Part shown: positions 1 through 6,121 of the stretch, piece by piece
How the letters are laid out: each line of letters starts with the position of its first letter
Position numbering within the stretch: the first letter of the stretch is position 1
From: an uncultured Oscillochloris sp.
GTDB taxonomy: Bacteria; Chloroflexota; Chloroflexia; Chloroflexales; Chloroflexaceae
Assembly (NCBI GenBank): GCA_903877945.1
Contig: CAIRFY010000207.1
Location: forward strand, 1-17,484
Length of the DNA: 17,484 bases
Direction of reading: 5' to 3'
Position numbers and translations under genes: made by a program
Notes under the pieces: model-generated
Seen by the model: only the letters and a program-made list of their open reading frames with translations
Databases searched by the model: none
Told to the model about the DNA's origin: nothing

Positions 1-50
1 AAATGCAAAATGCAAAATTTTGCATTTTGCATTTCGCATTTTGCATTTCC
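1..50. repeat. AT-rich palindrome built of AAAATGC heptamers
   Basis: Positions 1-34 form a perfect 34-bp palindrome (17-bp arms meeting at 17/18). It is followed by more TGCATTT/CGCATTT units to about 50. The heptamer AAAATGC is the same unit as in the tandem array at 16586-16710. The element lies directly 3' of the minus-strand tRNA, so its transcript would fold into a hairpin ending in U-rich sequence and could act as that tRNA's terminator (inference). The left end is cut by the window. Confidence 0.75.
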
Positions 51-51
51 C

Positions 52-127
52 TGGTGGGCCGCCCGGGATTCGAACCCAGAACCGTTCGGTTATGAGCCGA
101 TTGCTCTAACCGTTGAGCTAGCGGCCC
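52..127 (-). tRNA. tRNA with CAU anticodon, probably tRNA-Ile2 (lysidine type), possibly elongator tRNA-Met
   Basis: A full cloverleaf is visible on the minus strand. The acceptor stem GGGCCGC/GCGGCCC (121-127 with 56-62) is perfect. The D-stem is GCTC/GAGC, the anticodon loop CTCATAA (90-96) has anticodon CAT, and the T-stem is CTGGG/CCCGG with loop TTCGAAT. CCA is encoded at 52-54. The first anticodon-stem pair is an A-A mismatch; the other four pair. The variable loop is short, and the perfectly paired acceptor stem argues against initiator tRNA. A CTCATAA loop closed by GG/CC resembles tRNA-Ile2 species whose C34 is modified by TilS, but sequence alone does not exclude elongator Met. Confidence 0.93.
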
Positions 128-139
128 GCGCTACGGTGA

Positions 140-148
140 ATTATACCA
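140..148 (-). promoter_or_regulatory. Extended -10 promoter of the tRNA gene
   Basis: The minus strand reads TGGTATAAT: a perfect TATAAT (140-145) with an upstream TG. Initiation would fall near 133, just before the tRNA 5' end at 127. No good -35 hexamer is visible at 16-18 bp. Confidence 0.6.
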
Positions 149-237
149 TGCTACGTCTCAGGCGGCACGTTTGACGCGCCATGTCCCACCATGCTACCAT
201 TGCCCGCAAGACAAGGTTTCAGGTGCTAGGTTTCAGG

Positions 238-309
238 TTTACAGTTCGTAGTGGGCGCTTCAGCGCCTGTGCGGCTGAAGCCGCCACTACGAACATCGCA
301 AACTGTAAA
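238..309. repeat. REP-like compound palindrome upstream of the sugar kinase
   Basis: Two nested sets of perfect arms: TTTACAGTT (238-246) with AACTGTAAA (301-309), and GTTCGTAGTGG (244-254) with CCACTACGAAC (284-294). Smaller hairpins lie inside (GGCGC-type at 255-267, CGGCTGAAGCCG at 272-283). It lies just upstream of the sugar-kinase start and would form a strong cruciform or 5'-leader hairpin. It looks like a dispersed intergenic palindrome rather than coding DNA. Confidence 0.7.
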
Positions 310-357
310 GCATCCGCGAACCTTGTCCAAGCGATAGAGATGGCGACGGAGGGCGCG

Positions 358-1326
358 ATGCAGCGGAGACTGACCAGCCTGGGCGAAATCCTGTTTGACT
401 TTCTGCCGGTAGAGACGGGCGGCGAGGTGACGGAGTTTGCCATGCGCCCCGGCGGCGGGCCGTATAACGTAGCGGTGGGCATGGCCCGGCTCGGCCAGCC
501 GACCGCCTTTGTGAGCAAGGTGGGCGACGATTTCTTCGGGCGGCGGCTGCGCCGGGCGGTGCGCGCCGAGGGCATTGACGACCGCTTCCTGTCCACGGCC
601 CACGGCCCACCGACGACACTGGCCTTTGTGGCCTGCGAGGATGGCGAGCCAGTCTTCACGTTCTACGGCGACGGCGCAGCCGATACCCTACTGACTCCCG
701 AAGATCTACCGGCGGCGTTCTACGCGGAGACGGCCCTGCTGCACTTTGGCGGGATCAGCCTGCTGCGCGGCAGTACGCCGGCCGCCGCTCTCGCCGCTGC
801 CGAGGGTTTGCGCGGGCGGGCGCTGATCTCGCTTGACCCGAACGTGCGTCCGGCGGTGATCGTCGATGCGCCGACTTACCGGGCCACCCTGGAACGCGCC
901 ATCGCCCTGTGCGACCTGCTCAAACTGAGTGCAGCCGACATCGCGTGGCTGGCCCCTGGTACCGACATCCTTGACTATGCCGCAGATCTGCTCGACCACG
1001 GCCCGGCTATGATCACGGTAACTCGTGGCGGTGCCGAGGTGCTGGCCCTGCGGCGCGGCCCCGACGGCGTGGAGCAGATGAAGGCAGCCAGCTTTCAGGT
1101 ACGGGTCTCCGACACGGTGGGCGCGGGTGACTCGTTCAGCGCAGGGTTCCTGACGGCTCTGGCCGAGCGCGGGGCGCTGAGCCGAGCGGCCATCGCGGCC
1201 CTGCCCACCGCCGAGATCCAGGCGGCCCTACGCTTCGGCGCGGCGGTGGCCGCGATCACCTGTACGCATGTGGGGGCCGACCCACCGCGCCGCGCTGAGG
1301 TGGACGAGTTTCTCGCGGGGCGGTGA
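358..1326 (+). CDS. PfkB-family carbohydrate kinase (fructokinase-like)
   Basis: A cytosolic ribokinase/PfkB-family kinase that transfers phosphate from ATP to a sugar; fructose is the likeliest substrate but is not proven. With the start at 358 it has 322 residues, normal for the family. N-terminal signature 'GGGPYNVAVGMARLG' lies near 32-46 and C-terminal signature 'DTVGAGDSFSAGFL' near 252-265, giving the anion hole GAGD with catalytic Asp258. I chose ATG 358 because GGAGGG ends about 5 nt upstream and the family usually begins a few residues before 'GEILFD'. The frame stays open back to 181, but that stretch translates a non-coding palindrome (238-309). ATG 340 is a weaker alternative. 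It is convergent with the secreted-protein gene and separated from it by a MITE-like element. Confidence 0.9.
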   Translation: MQRRLTSLGEILFDFLPVETGGEVTEFAMRPGGGPYNVAVGMARLGQPTAFVSKVGDDFFGRRLRRAVRAEGIDDRFLSTAHGPPTTLAFVACEDGEPVFTFYGDGAADTLLTPEDLPAAFYAETALLHFGGISLLRGSTPAAALAAAEGLRGRALISLDPNVRPAVIVDAPTYRATLERAIALCDLLKLSAADIAWLAPGTDILDYAADLLDHGPAMITVTRGGAEVLALRRGPDGVEQMKAASFQVRVSDTVGAGDSFSAGFLTALAERGALSRAAIAALPTAEIQAALRFGAAVAAITCTHVGADPPRRAEVDEFLAGR

Positions 1327-1339
1327 TGTCGGCCTAAAA

Positions 1340-1528
1340 CCTAGGATACACACCAGGGCTGTTGCAAAGTCACCCTCCGGCCCTCACCCCCAGCCCCTCT
1401 CCCTCACGGGGAGAGGGGAGATTCCGCACCAGGATGCGTCCGACTCCCCCTCTCCCGCTCAGGGAGAGGGGGCTGGGGGGGTGAGGGCTGAGCGGCGATC
1501 ACACGACTTTGCATCAGCCCTAGGATAC
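1340..1528. mobile_element. MITE-like palindromic element, copy 1, with flanking direct repeats
   Basis: Terminal inverted repeats AGGGCTGTTGCAAAGTC (1355-1371) and GACTTTGCATCAGCCCT (1505-1521) match at 16 of 17 positions. They enclose a GC-rich palindromic core (about 1379-1488) made of CCCTCACCCCCAG...CTGGGGG.TGAGGG arms and smaller GGGGAGAGGGG-type hairpins. TAGGATAC occurs as a direct repeat at 1342-1349 and 1521-1528 (CCTAGGATAC at 1340 and 1519). The right copy abuts the inverted repeat and the left lies 6 bp outside it. The GGCTGTTGCAAAGT end resembles the ends of IS6-family elements (from memory). It carries no transposase, so it would be non-autonomous. It fills the gap between two convergent genes. 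Confidence 0.65.
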
Positions 1529-1532
1529 TCAT

Positions 1533-1567
1533 AGCTACCATTGCCAGCGAAATTAGCAATGGTAGCT
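1533..1567 (-). terminator. Hairpin terminator of the secreted-protein gene
   Basis: Perfect 12-bp stem AGCTACCATTGC (1533-1544) / GCAATGGTAGCT (1556-1567) with an 11-nt loop, 10 bp beyond the minus-strand stop. There is no T-tract, so termination is inferred from position and stem strength. Confidence 0.5.
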
Positions 1568-1577
1568 GTGTGCTTTA

Positions 1578-3287
1578 TTAGCGTGGGCCAACCAGTTGCT
1601 CCAGCCGCTCGGCACCGAGCAGGCCGATCAACACCTCATTCTCGGTGTTGGCATACTCGGGGTGGTACTCCAGGCGGGCGCGCTCGAAGTACTGCACCAC
1701 CGTGCCCGTACTATCCGTCGATGCCTCACCAATTGGGTAGCCGAAAGTTGCCAGGCCACTCTGGTTGCGCCAGTAATTTCGTAGCCTGGGTGTGATCGTG
1801 TGTCCAGTGGGCGCGAAGTACCAGGCCAGATCCAGTGTGCTGGTGGGCGGAGCAACCGGGGGCTGAACCTGGCCAAGCTCAACGCCGAGCCGTCCGAGCA
1901 GGATTACGTATGGGGAACCCGCGTTCTCGGGGTGGTACTCAAAGCGCGCCCGCTCGAAGTACTGCACGCTGATGCCGTTGGTTGTGCTAAAGGGTTCCGT
2001 GAGGGGCAGACCGTAGATGCGTAGACCGCCGTCACGATCCCAGTTCGTCCGAAAGCGCACGTCGATGTGCGTGATCGGTAGCCGCTGGAGCGGTAAGGTC
2101 ACGCTGATCGGCAAGGTGTCGGTTGGCACGCTGGTCGCGGGGGTCGTCGGGGCGGATGACACGATCACGGGTACGATCACGATAATCGGTGCCGGTGCCA
2201 TCTCGTGATGCCCGTCGCTGTCGTTGTAGTTGAGCCGGTACCTCAGATCAAACCGATGCTCATCGTTGCCATGCGCCTGAACCTTGAATTTGATCTTGAT
2301 CTGGAAGTGTTCTTGGCGGAAGCGGTTGTTCTCACCGATGCCGATGACGATCTGGTTGTGGCCTCGCTCTTTGATGTAGCCAATGCCGGAGAGGAAGCTC
2401 AGATCGAGCATATCGAGCTGTGTTTCGTCTAGGTTGAGGGTCAGGAAGACATTTGTGGCCATGCCTCTGCTGCTATTAAGCCTCAGCACCAGGGAGACAA
2501 TAGCGGTGCCATGATCATTCTCGACTTCATACTCTGGCCGCTCGAACTCGACCCTCGCCGGATCGGCCTTCTTTTTCTCCTGCTCAACCCGCACCTCAAC
2601 ATCGTCGATGCTGTAGCGTCCGCTGGCCCCACCGGCGGCAATTACCAGTGCGCCGATACTGTCGGGGGAGAAATTGCCGGGTATGGCGATTCTGGCAAGC
2701 GCGACCGAATCTACCGCCGTAGACAGGTTCAGGGCCATGCGTCCATTCTTGAAATCGAGGCGAACATCGACCTCCACCGGACTTTCGGGCGTGTAAGCCA
2801 GGCCCAGACTGACACCTTCGCGGGCCAGGGTGCCGTCGGCTCCGAAGCTTACGATCTCGTAGCGTGCGCCGTCGATAGTGGCGAGGAAGAGGCTTGACCC
2901 GGCGACAGTGGCCACCGGTGCGGTCAGCCTGGCACGCACCACCAGATCATAGCGTCGGTTATTGCCGACCTGGGGCAGCGTACTCGGATAGGTGCTGAAG
3001 TGCAGGTCGGCTGCGCCAGCCCCACTGACTACAATCGCCTTACCACGAGACTCGGTGGTGGCCGCCACTTCGACCGTGGCCGCGCTCGCCACCACGCTAC
3101 CGACTGCCACCTCCACGGGTGTGCCAACGGCTAAAACACCGGTGGCCAGGCTGTTGAAGTCCGACGTGAAGACGATCTTGTGAGACCCTGCGTAGGTGTT
3201 CTGAACGGGGGCAAGGCCAAATGCCGATACAATGGTCGCAACCATCGCCAGAACCATGAACGGGCGGAGATAGGGGATCGGACGCAT
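1578..3287 (-). CDS. Secreted or surface protein: jelly-roll-like domain, Ig-like domain, two C-terminal repeats
   Basis: 569 residues. A signal peptide is visible: basic start (MRPIPYLR), hydrophobic core at 10-26, and a likely cleavage near A33. Residues about 36-235 are beta-rich, with 'YDLVVRARLTAP', 'VDVRLDFKNGRMALN' and 'YSIDDVEVRV', resembling concanavalin/LamG-type laminin folds (tentative). Residues about 243-375 look like an Ig- or cohesin-like sandwich. A Pro/Thr/Ser linker follows (about 378-400). Two related repeats, about 405-472 and 492-563, share N-W-R..GL..(Y/F)G.P...VQYFERAR.EYHPE and LLG endings. Repeats of this kind are common in Chloroflexota secreted proteins; their function is unknown to me. 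The ATG is fixed by AAGGAGG 5 nt upstream. Export across the membrane is likely; no anchor or catalytic motif is seen. Confidence 0.85.
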   Translation of the reverse strand: MRPIPYLRPFMVLAMVATIVSAFGLAPVQNTYAGSHKIVFTSDFNSLATGVLAVGTPVEVAVGSVVASAATVEVAATTESRGKAIVVSGAGAADLHFSTYPSTLPQVGNNRRYDLVVRARLTAPVATVAGSSLFLATIDGARYEIVSFGADGTLAREGVSLGLAYTPESPVEVDVRLDFKNGRMALNLSTAVDSVALARIAIPGNFSPDSIGALVIAAGGASGRYSIDDVEVRVEQEKKKADPARVEFERPEYEVENDHGTAIVSLVLRLNSSRGMATNVFLTLNLDETQLDMLDLSFLSGIGYIKERGHNQIVIGIGENNRFRQEHFQIKIKFKVQAHGNDEHRFDLRYRLNYNDSDGHHEMAPAPIIVIVPVIVSSAPTTPATSVPTDTLPISVTLPLQRLPITHIDVRFRTNWDRDGGLRIYGLPLTEPFSTTNGISVQYFERARFEYHPENAGSPYVILLGRLGVELGQVQPPVAPPTSTLDLAWYFAPTGHTITPRLRNYWRNQSGLATFGYPIGEASTDSTGTVVQYFERARLEYHPEYANTENEVLIGLLGAERLEQLVGPR

Positions 3288-3314
3288 GAGTTCCTCCTTG
3301 CTTAGTAAGGCACG

Positions 3315-3330
3315 GTGACGATGTTGTCAC
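3315..3330. promoter_or_regulatory. Small inverted repeat GTGAC-N6-GTCAC in a divergent intergenic region
   Basis: GTGAC at 3315-3319 and GTCAC at 3326-3330 form a symmetric site. It lies 28 bp upstream of the secreted-protein start and 15 bp before the -35 of the divergent promoter. It has operator-like geometry, but only 5-bp arms and no known regulator. Confidence 0.25.
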
Positions 3331-3344
3331 ACAAGCCTCATGGG

Positions 3345-3372
3345 TTGACCGGCGGACAAGAGCGGGTATGAT
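3345..3372 (+). promoter_or_regulatory. Sigma70-type promoter for the hydrolase-ruvA unit
   Basis: TTGACC (3345-3350), 16-bp spacer, TATGAT (3367-3372); each hexamer matches consensus at 5 of 6 positions. Initiation near 3379 would give a roughly 130-nt leader containing the palindrome at 3472-3495. Confidence 0.65.
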
Positions 3373-3395
3373 ACGAAGAGAGCATCACCCATCTG

Positions 3396-3404
3396 ATAGT
3401 ACCA
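3396..3404 (-). promoter_or_regulatory. Possible extended -10 for the secreted-protein gene
   Basis: The minus strand reads TGGTACTAT, an extended -10 (TG-N-TACTAT) about 110 bp upstream of the start. No convincing -35 accompanies it. Other TATCAT-like sites lie nearby. Confidence 0.25.
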
Positions 3405-3471
3405 GCTTTTAACCAAGTTTCCACCCGCGTAGCCATGACTTTTGGGGGATTTTTAGCTACGGCACACCCGC

Positions 3472-3495
3472 AGGGGCGGCGCATGAGCCGCCCCT
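3472..3495. repeat. Short palindrome AGGGGCGGC...GCCGCCCCT
   Basis: Perfect 9-bp arms (3472-3480, 3487-3495) with a 6-nt loop, of the 'GGGGCGG.TCATGA.CCGCCCC' kind often scattered in Chloroflexota genomes (from memory). It lies in the leader of the hydrolase gene, 14 bp before its ATG, where it could influence translation. Confidence 0.6.
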
Positions 3496-3509
3496 ACCAT
3501 AATTAAAAC

Positions 3510-4373
3510 ATGAACATACCTGCACTACAGTACATCGAACTTCCGACCGGACGGCTGGCCTACCGGGTGGGCGGGGAAGGCCCGCCGCTGCTGCTAATCC
3601 ACGGCTGGGGCGGGTCGTCGCGCCACTGGCTCGCGGCATTCGTCACCCTCACCGAGGGCCACACCGTCTACGCCATCGACATGCCGGGGTACGGCGAGTC
3701 GCCGCCGGGGGCGAACGGCAGCGGGCTGCGCGGGCTCTCCCTGGCGGTGCTGGCCTTCATTGACACGCTGAATTGTGGGTCAGTCAGCCTGTGCGGCCAC
3801 TCGCTGGGCGGGGCGGTGGCCCTGATGGTAGCGGCGTCCCGGCCCAACCAGGTGGAGCGCGTGGCCCTGGTCAGCTTCGGCATCGCCCGCTCAGATGAGG
3901 AAGAGACGCGCTACCGCGATCTTGGCACGCAGATGGGTACGGCGGCGGCCTTCTGGGCACCCTGGCTGGCGCTGTCGCGGCCCTGGCTGGCGCTGTCGCG
4001 GCCGTGGAGACAACTCGCCTGGTCAACCCCGCCCTTGCCAACGCTGCTGGCTGGGCCGATGCTGCACCATCTGCCTGACGCGCCCTTGCTGGCGCTGGGC
4101 ATCGCCGACCTAGCCGCGATGGATGCTCTGTCCAGCATCGAGGGTGCGGCCAGCACCGGCGACCCGCTGCTGACGCAGGCGATACGACGGACGACGATGC
4201 CGACCCTCGTGCTGGGCGGGCGGGAGGATCCGATTTTTCCGCCATCGAGCGCCACAGCCCTGGCCGCAGCCCTGGCCGACTCGCACGTCGTGATCATCAA
4301 CGAGTGCGGCCACGTGCCGATGGTTGAGCAGCCAGCGGTGTGCTATGCGACTCTCGGGGAATTCTTCGGATGA
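3510..4373 (+). CDS. Alpha/beta-hydrolase fold protein
   Basis: 287 residues, a typical length for the alpha/beta-hydrolase superfamily. The complete catalytic triad is visible: nucleophile Ser98 in GHSLGG (96-101), Asp240 in 'GGREDPIFP', and His268 in 'ECGHVPMVEQP'. The oxyanion motif HGWGG is at 31-35. The cap region at about 140-210 is Ala/Leu/Trp rich and contains a perfect in-frame duplication of PWLALSR (residues 151-164). The substrate cannot be told; esterase, lactonase and C-C hydrolase members all share this plan. No signal peptide, so cytosolic. The ATG at 3510 has no clear Shine-Dalgarno; CATAAT at 3498-3503 would also fit a leaderless start, but the stronger promoter at 3345 implies a leader. 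It is followed by ruvA after 24 bp, so probably co-transcribed with it. Confidence 0.88.
   Translation: MNIPALQYIELPTGRLAYRVGGEGPPLLLIHGWGGSSRHWLAAFVTLTEGHTVYAIDMPGYGESPPGANGSGLRGLSLAVLAFIDTLNCGSVSLCGHSLGGAVALMVAASRPNQVERVALVSFGIARSDEEETRYRDLGTQMGTAAAFWAPWLALSRPWLALSRPWRQLAWSTPPLPTLLAGPMLHHLPDAPLLALGIADLAAMDALSSIEGAASTGDPLLTQAIRRTTMPTLVLGGREDPIFPPSSATALAAALADSHVVIINECGHVPMVEQPAVCYATLGEFFG
3960..4001 (+). repeat. Perfect 21-bp tandem duplication inside the hydrolase gene
   Basis: Two identical 21-bp units (3960-3980 and 3981-4001) encode PWLALSR twice; a third partial unit (CCGTGG, encoding PW) follows. The length keeps the reading frame. It lies in the cap region, not the catalytic core. Identity at every base suggests a recent slippage event. 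Confidence 0.9.
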
Positions 4374-4397
4374 GACATGGTTCAGAGAGGATACGCC

Positions 4398-4994
4398 ATG
4401 ATCGCATCACTGCGCGGCACGCTCATCCATATCGGAGTTGATCATCTGGTGGTGGAGACCGGCGGGATCGGCTGGCTCGTCTACGCGCCGCGCACGGTGC
4501 TAGGCGCGGCCGGGGCTGAGGGCGAGGCGATCTTCCTGTACACGCAGATGATCGTCCGCGAGGACGCCATGACGCTTTACGGGTTCTCCAGCGTGGCGCA
4601 GCGGGCGCTGTTCGAGAGCCTGATCGCGGTGAGCGGGGTTGGCCCGAAGGTGGCCCTGAACCTGCTCTCGTCGGGCCAGCCCGACGAAATCCGCACGGCC
4701 CTGGCCCAGGGCGATACGGCCAGGCTCTCGCGGGTGCCCGGCATCGGTAAGAAGACGGCTGAGCGCCTCGTGCTTGAACTGAAGGGCAAAATCGATCTCA
4801 AGGGTCTTCCGCCACCCGCGTCTGGCGCGACCCCGGCGGCCACAGCGGTGAACAGCGACCTGGCCGATCTCCTGATGAGCCTGGGCTACAGCGGATCCGA
4901 GGCGGCCTCAGCCATCGGCGCGATGCCCGCTGACGCGCCGGAGGATCTGGAGCAGCGGCTGCGCCTGGCTTTGCGCCACCTCGGCAGTGCGTAA
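4398..4994 (+). CDS. ruvA: Holliday junction branch migration complex subunit RuvA
   Basis: RuvA binds four-way DNA junctions as a tetramer and loads the RuvB motor for branch migration during recombinational repair. The 198-residue protein has all three domains. The OB-fold runs over about 1-62, with the acidic pin Glu55-Asp56 in 'VREDAMTLYGF' at the same positions as in E. coli. Two helix-hairpin-helix motifs follow, 'VSGVGPKVAL' (78-87) and 'VPGIGKKTAERL' (113-124). After a Pro/Ala linker (137-150) comes the RuvB-binding domain III (about 153-198). I chose ATG 4398 because RuvA proteins begin MI..LRG; ATG 4377 would add seven non-conserved residues. The site AGAGGAT lies upstream. RuvB and RuvC are not adjacent. 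It overlaps no neighbour and probably shares the hydrolase promoter. Confidence 0.96.
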   Translation: MIASLRGTLIHIGVDHLVVETGGIGWLVYAPRTVLGAAGAEGEAIFLYTQMIVREDAMTLYGFSSVAQRALFESLIAVSGVGPKVALNLLSSGQPDEIRTALAQGDTARLSRVPGIGKKTAERLVLELKGKIDLKGLPPPASGATPAATAVNSDLADLLMSLGYSGSEAASAIGAMPADAPEDLEQRLRLALRHLGSA

Positions 4995-5001
4995 CACATC
5001 C

Positions 5002-5029
5002 TTGAATCTATGTACCTGCGTGGTATGAT
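5002..5029 (+). promoter_or_regulatory. Sigma70-type promoter of the membrane-protein gene
   Basis: TTGAAT (5002-5007), 16-bp spacer, TATGAT (5024-5029), with an extended -10 TGG just upstream. Initiation near 5036 leaves about a 70-nt leader before the ATG at 5105. It starts only 8 bp after the ruvA stop, so this gene is separately expressed. Confidence 0.7.
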
Positions 5030-5104
5030 GCGGTGTAGGATAGACGAAGCGCACGATGCGCGCCATCGCTTCCGCCGCAGGTGGACGCATTTAAGGAGAA
5101 CGGC

Positions 5105-5785
5105 ATGGCCGAGCAGACTAATGATGTTGTCGCTACCCCCGTGACCGACTCTCCCCGCTCCGCTGGACGTAGCACAAAGCGCTACGCCCGCCTCCCGCCG
5201 CTCTACACGGCAATGATCTGGACATCGTTTCTGATCAATGTCGTTCTGCTCATCATCCTGGGTGTGCTGGCCGGGGCGCTGCTCACCAACCGGGGCCAGG
5301 TGATTGGCATTGCCGGTAATACGCAAACCTTCGCGGCCAACAACCTTGCCGAGCTTCAGGATGTGGTCGTGAAGCTTGAGGGATCGACGATCAGGACGAC
5401 GATCCCCCTGAGCCAGCCGCTCTCGCTGGCGGGCAAGGGTATCTTTGTCCCGGTCGACAAGGTGACGGAGGTAAGGCTGACCAGCCCGGTGCCGCTGGTA
5501 CTAAGCGGTGCCGATATTGATCTAGGCAACGGCAATCGCCTGCGCGCCGATAACATTAACCTGACTCTCCCCGAGGGTACGCCGCTTCAGATCGCTCTGA
5601 AGATGGACATCTCGCTTGATAGCGTGGTGATCCCGGTGCAGCTTGACGTGCCGGTGAGTATCCCTCTGGCAGAGACGGAGCTTGGTCCGCAGTTCCGGCG
5701 CCTCGGAGCTATTGTGGATCGACTGGTGAACCCGCTCGCGCCGCTGCTGCCAATGCCCAACACCCCGCCAGACAGCAGCAAATAG
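5105..5785 (+). CDS. Single-pass membrane protein of unknown function
   Basis: I do not recognise this 226-residue protein. Residues 1-33 are polar and basic (GRSTKRYARLPP) and should be cytoplasmic. Residues about 36-61 form one strong transmembrane helix (MIWTSFLINVVLLIILGV...). The remainder should be extracytoplasmic and is beta-strand rich. It has alternating hydrophobic stretches such as 'IFVPVDKVTEVRLTSPVPLV' and 'LDSVVIPVQLDVPVSIPL', ending in a Pro-rich tail. The beta part loosely recalls LEA-type or lipid-transfer sandwiches; that is a guess. There are no catalytic motifs and no cysteines. ATG 5105 is preferred over the upstream GTG 5081 because AAGGAG lies 6 nt before it. It has its own promoter and is followed by a hairpin, so it is monocistronic between ruvA and the min operon. 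Confidence 0.85.
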   Translation: MAEQTNDVVATPVTDSPRSAGRSTKRYARLPPLYTAMIWTSFLINVVLLIILGVLAGALLTNRGQVIGIAGNTQTFAANNLAELQDVVVKLEGSTIRTTIPLSQPLSLAGKGIFVPVDKVTEVRLTSPVPLVLSGADIDLGNGNRLRADNINLTLPEGTPLQIALKMDISLDSVVIPVQLDVPVSIPLAETELGPQFRRLGAIVDRLVNPLAPLLPMPNTPPDSSK

Positions 5786-5848
5786 GGGTGAAGTATCGCC
5801 ACCTGATCCACGGGAGCATCCGTACACATTACGCAGTCTGAAGTGGAC

Positions 5849-5872
5849 AACCGCCCGCCTATGCGGGCGGTT
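5849..5872. terminator. Strong hairpin after the membrane-protein gene
   Basis: Perfect 10-bp stem AACCGCCCGC / GCGGGCGGTT with tetraloop CTAT (5859-5862). It lies 63 bp after the stop. Only two T residues follow, so it is either a weak intrinsic terminator or an RNA 3'-end stabiliser. Confidence 0.55.
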
Positions 5873-5882
5873 CCGGATTCTT

Positions 5883-6058
5883 GGCGACCTCACCCCCCTC
5901 ACCCCCTGCCCCTCTCCCTCACGGGGAGAGGGGAGATTCCGCACCAGGATGTGTCCGACTCCCCCTCTCCCGCTCAGGGAGAGGGGGCTGGGGGGTGAGG
6001 GCTGAGCGGCGGCAGACCCCTTATTTAAAAAGTATTGAGCGTGAGCCCTGGGCTTTAG
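5883..6058. mobile_element. Palindromic element, copy 2
   Basis: The core (about 5886-6003) is nearly identical to copies 1 and 3, including the non-palindromic centre (ATTCCGCACCAGGATG, TCCGACTCCCCC). To the right it continues CTGAGCGGCGGCAGA, CCTTAT, AAAGTATTG and GGGCTTTAG (to 6058), which is homologous to the outer end of copy 3 with a small insertion. The matching left outer arm is missing, so this copy is truncated at its left. It occupies most of the 335-bp gap between the membrane-protein gene and the min operon; the rest of the gap holds the terminator and the minC promoter. Confidence 0.6.
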
Positions 6059-6076
6059 TCGTCGGAGTCGTCACTA

Positions 6077-6085
6077 TGCTATAAT
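6077..6085 (+). promoter_or_regulatory. Extended -10 promoter of the minCDE operon
   Basis: TGCTATAAT: a perfect TATAAT (6080-6085) with TG one base upstream. Initiation near 6092 gives about a 30-nt leader to the minC ATG. No consensus -35 is visible. Confidence 0.6.
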
Positions 6086-6121
6086 TGGTGAATAACACTC
6101 GTTCAAAATGGATACAGGGGC

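Noticed and set aside
181..357. N-terminal extension of the sugar kinase open frame
   Set aside because: It translates a non-coding palindrome, has no family similarity, and a better start with GGAGGG lies at 358.
1268..1534. Small open frame across palindromic element copy 1
   Set aside because: It overlaps the kinase end and reads straight through the inverted repeat; low-complexity Pro/Ser/Gly product.
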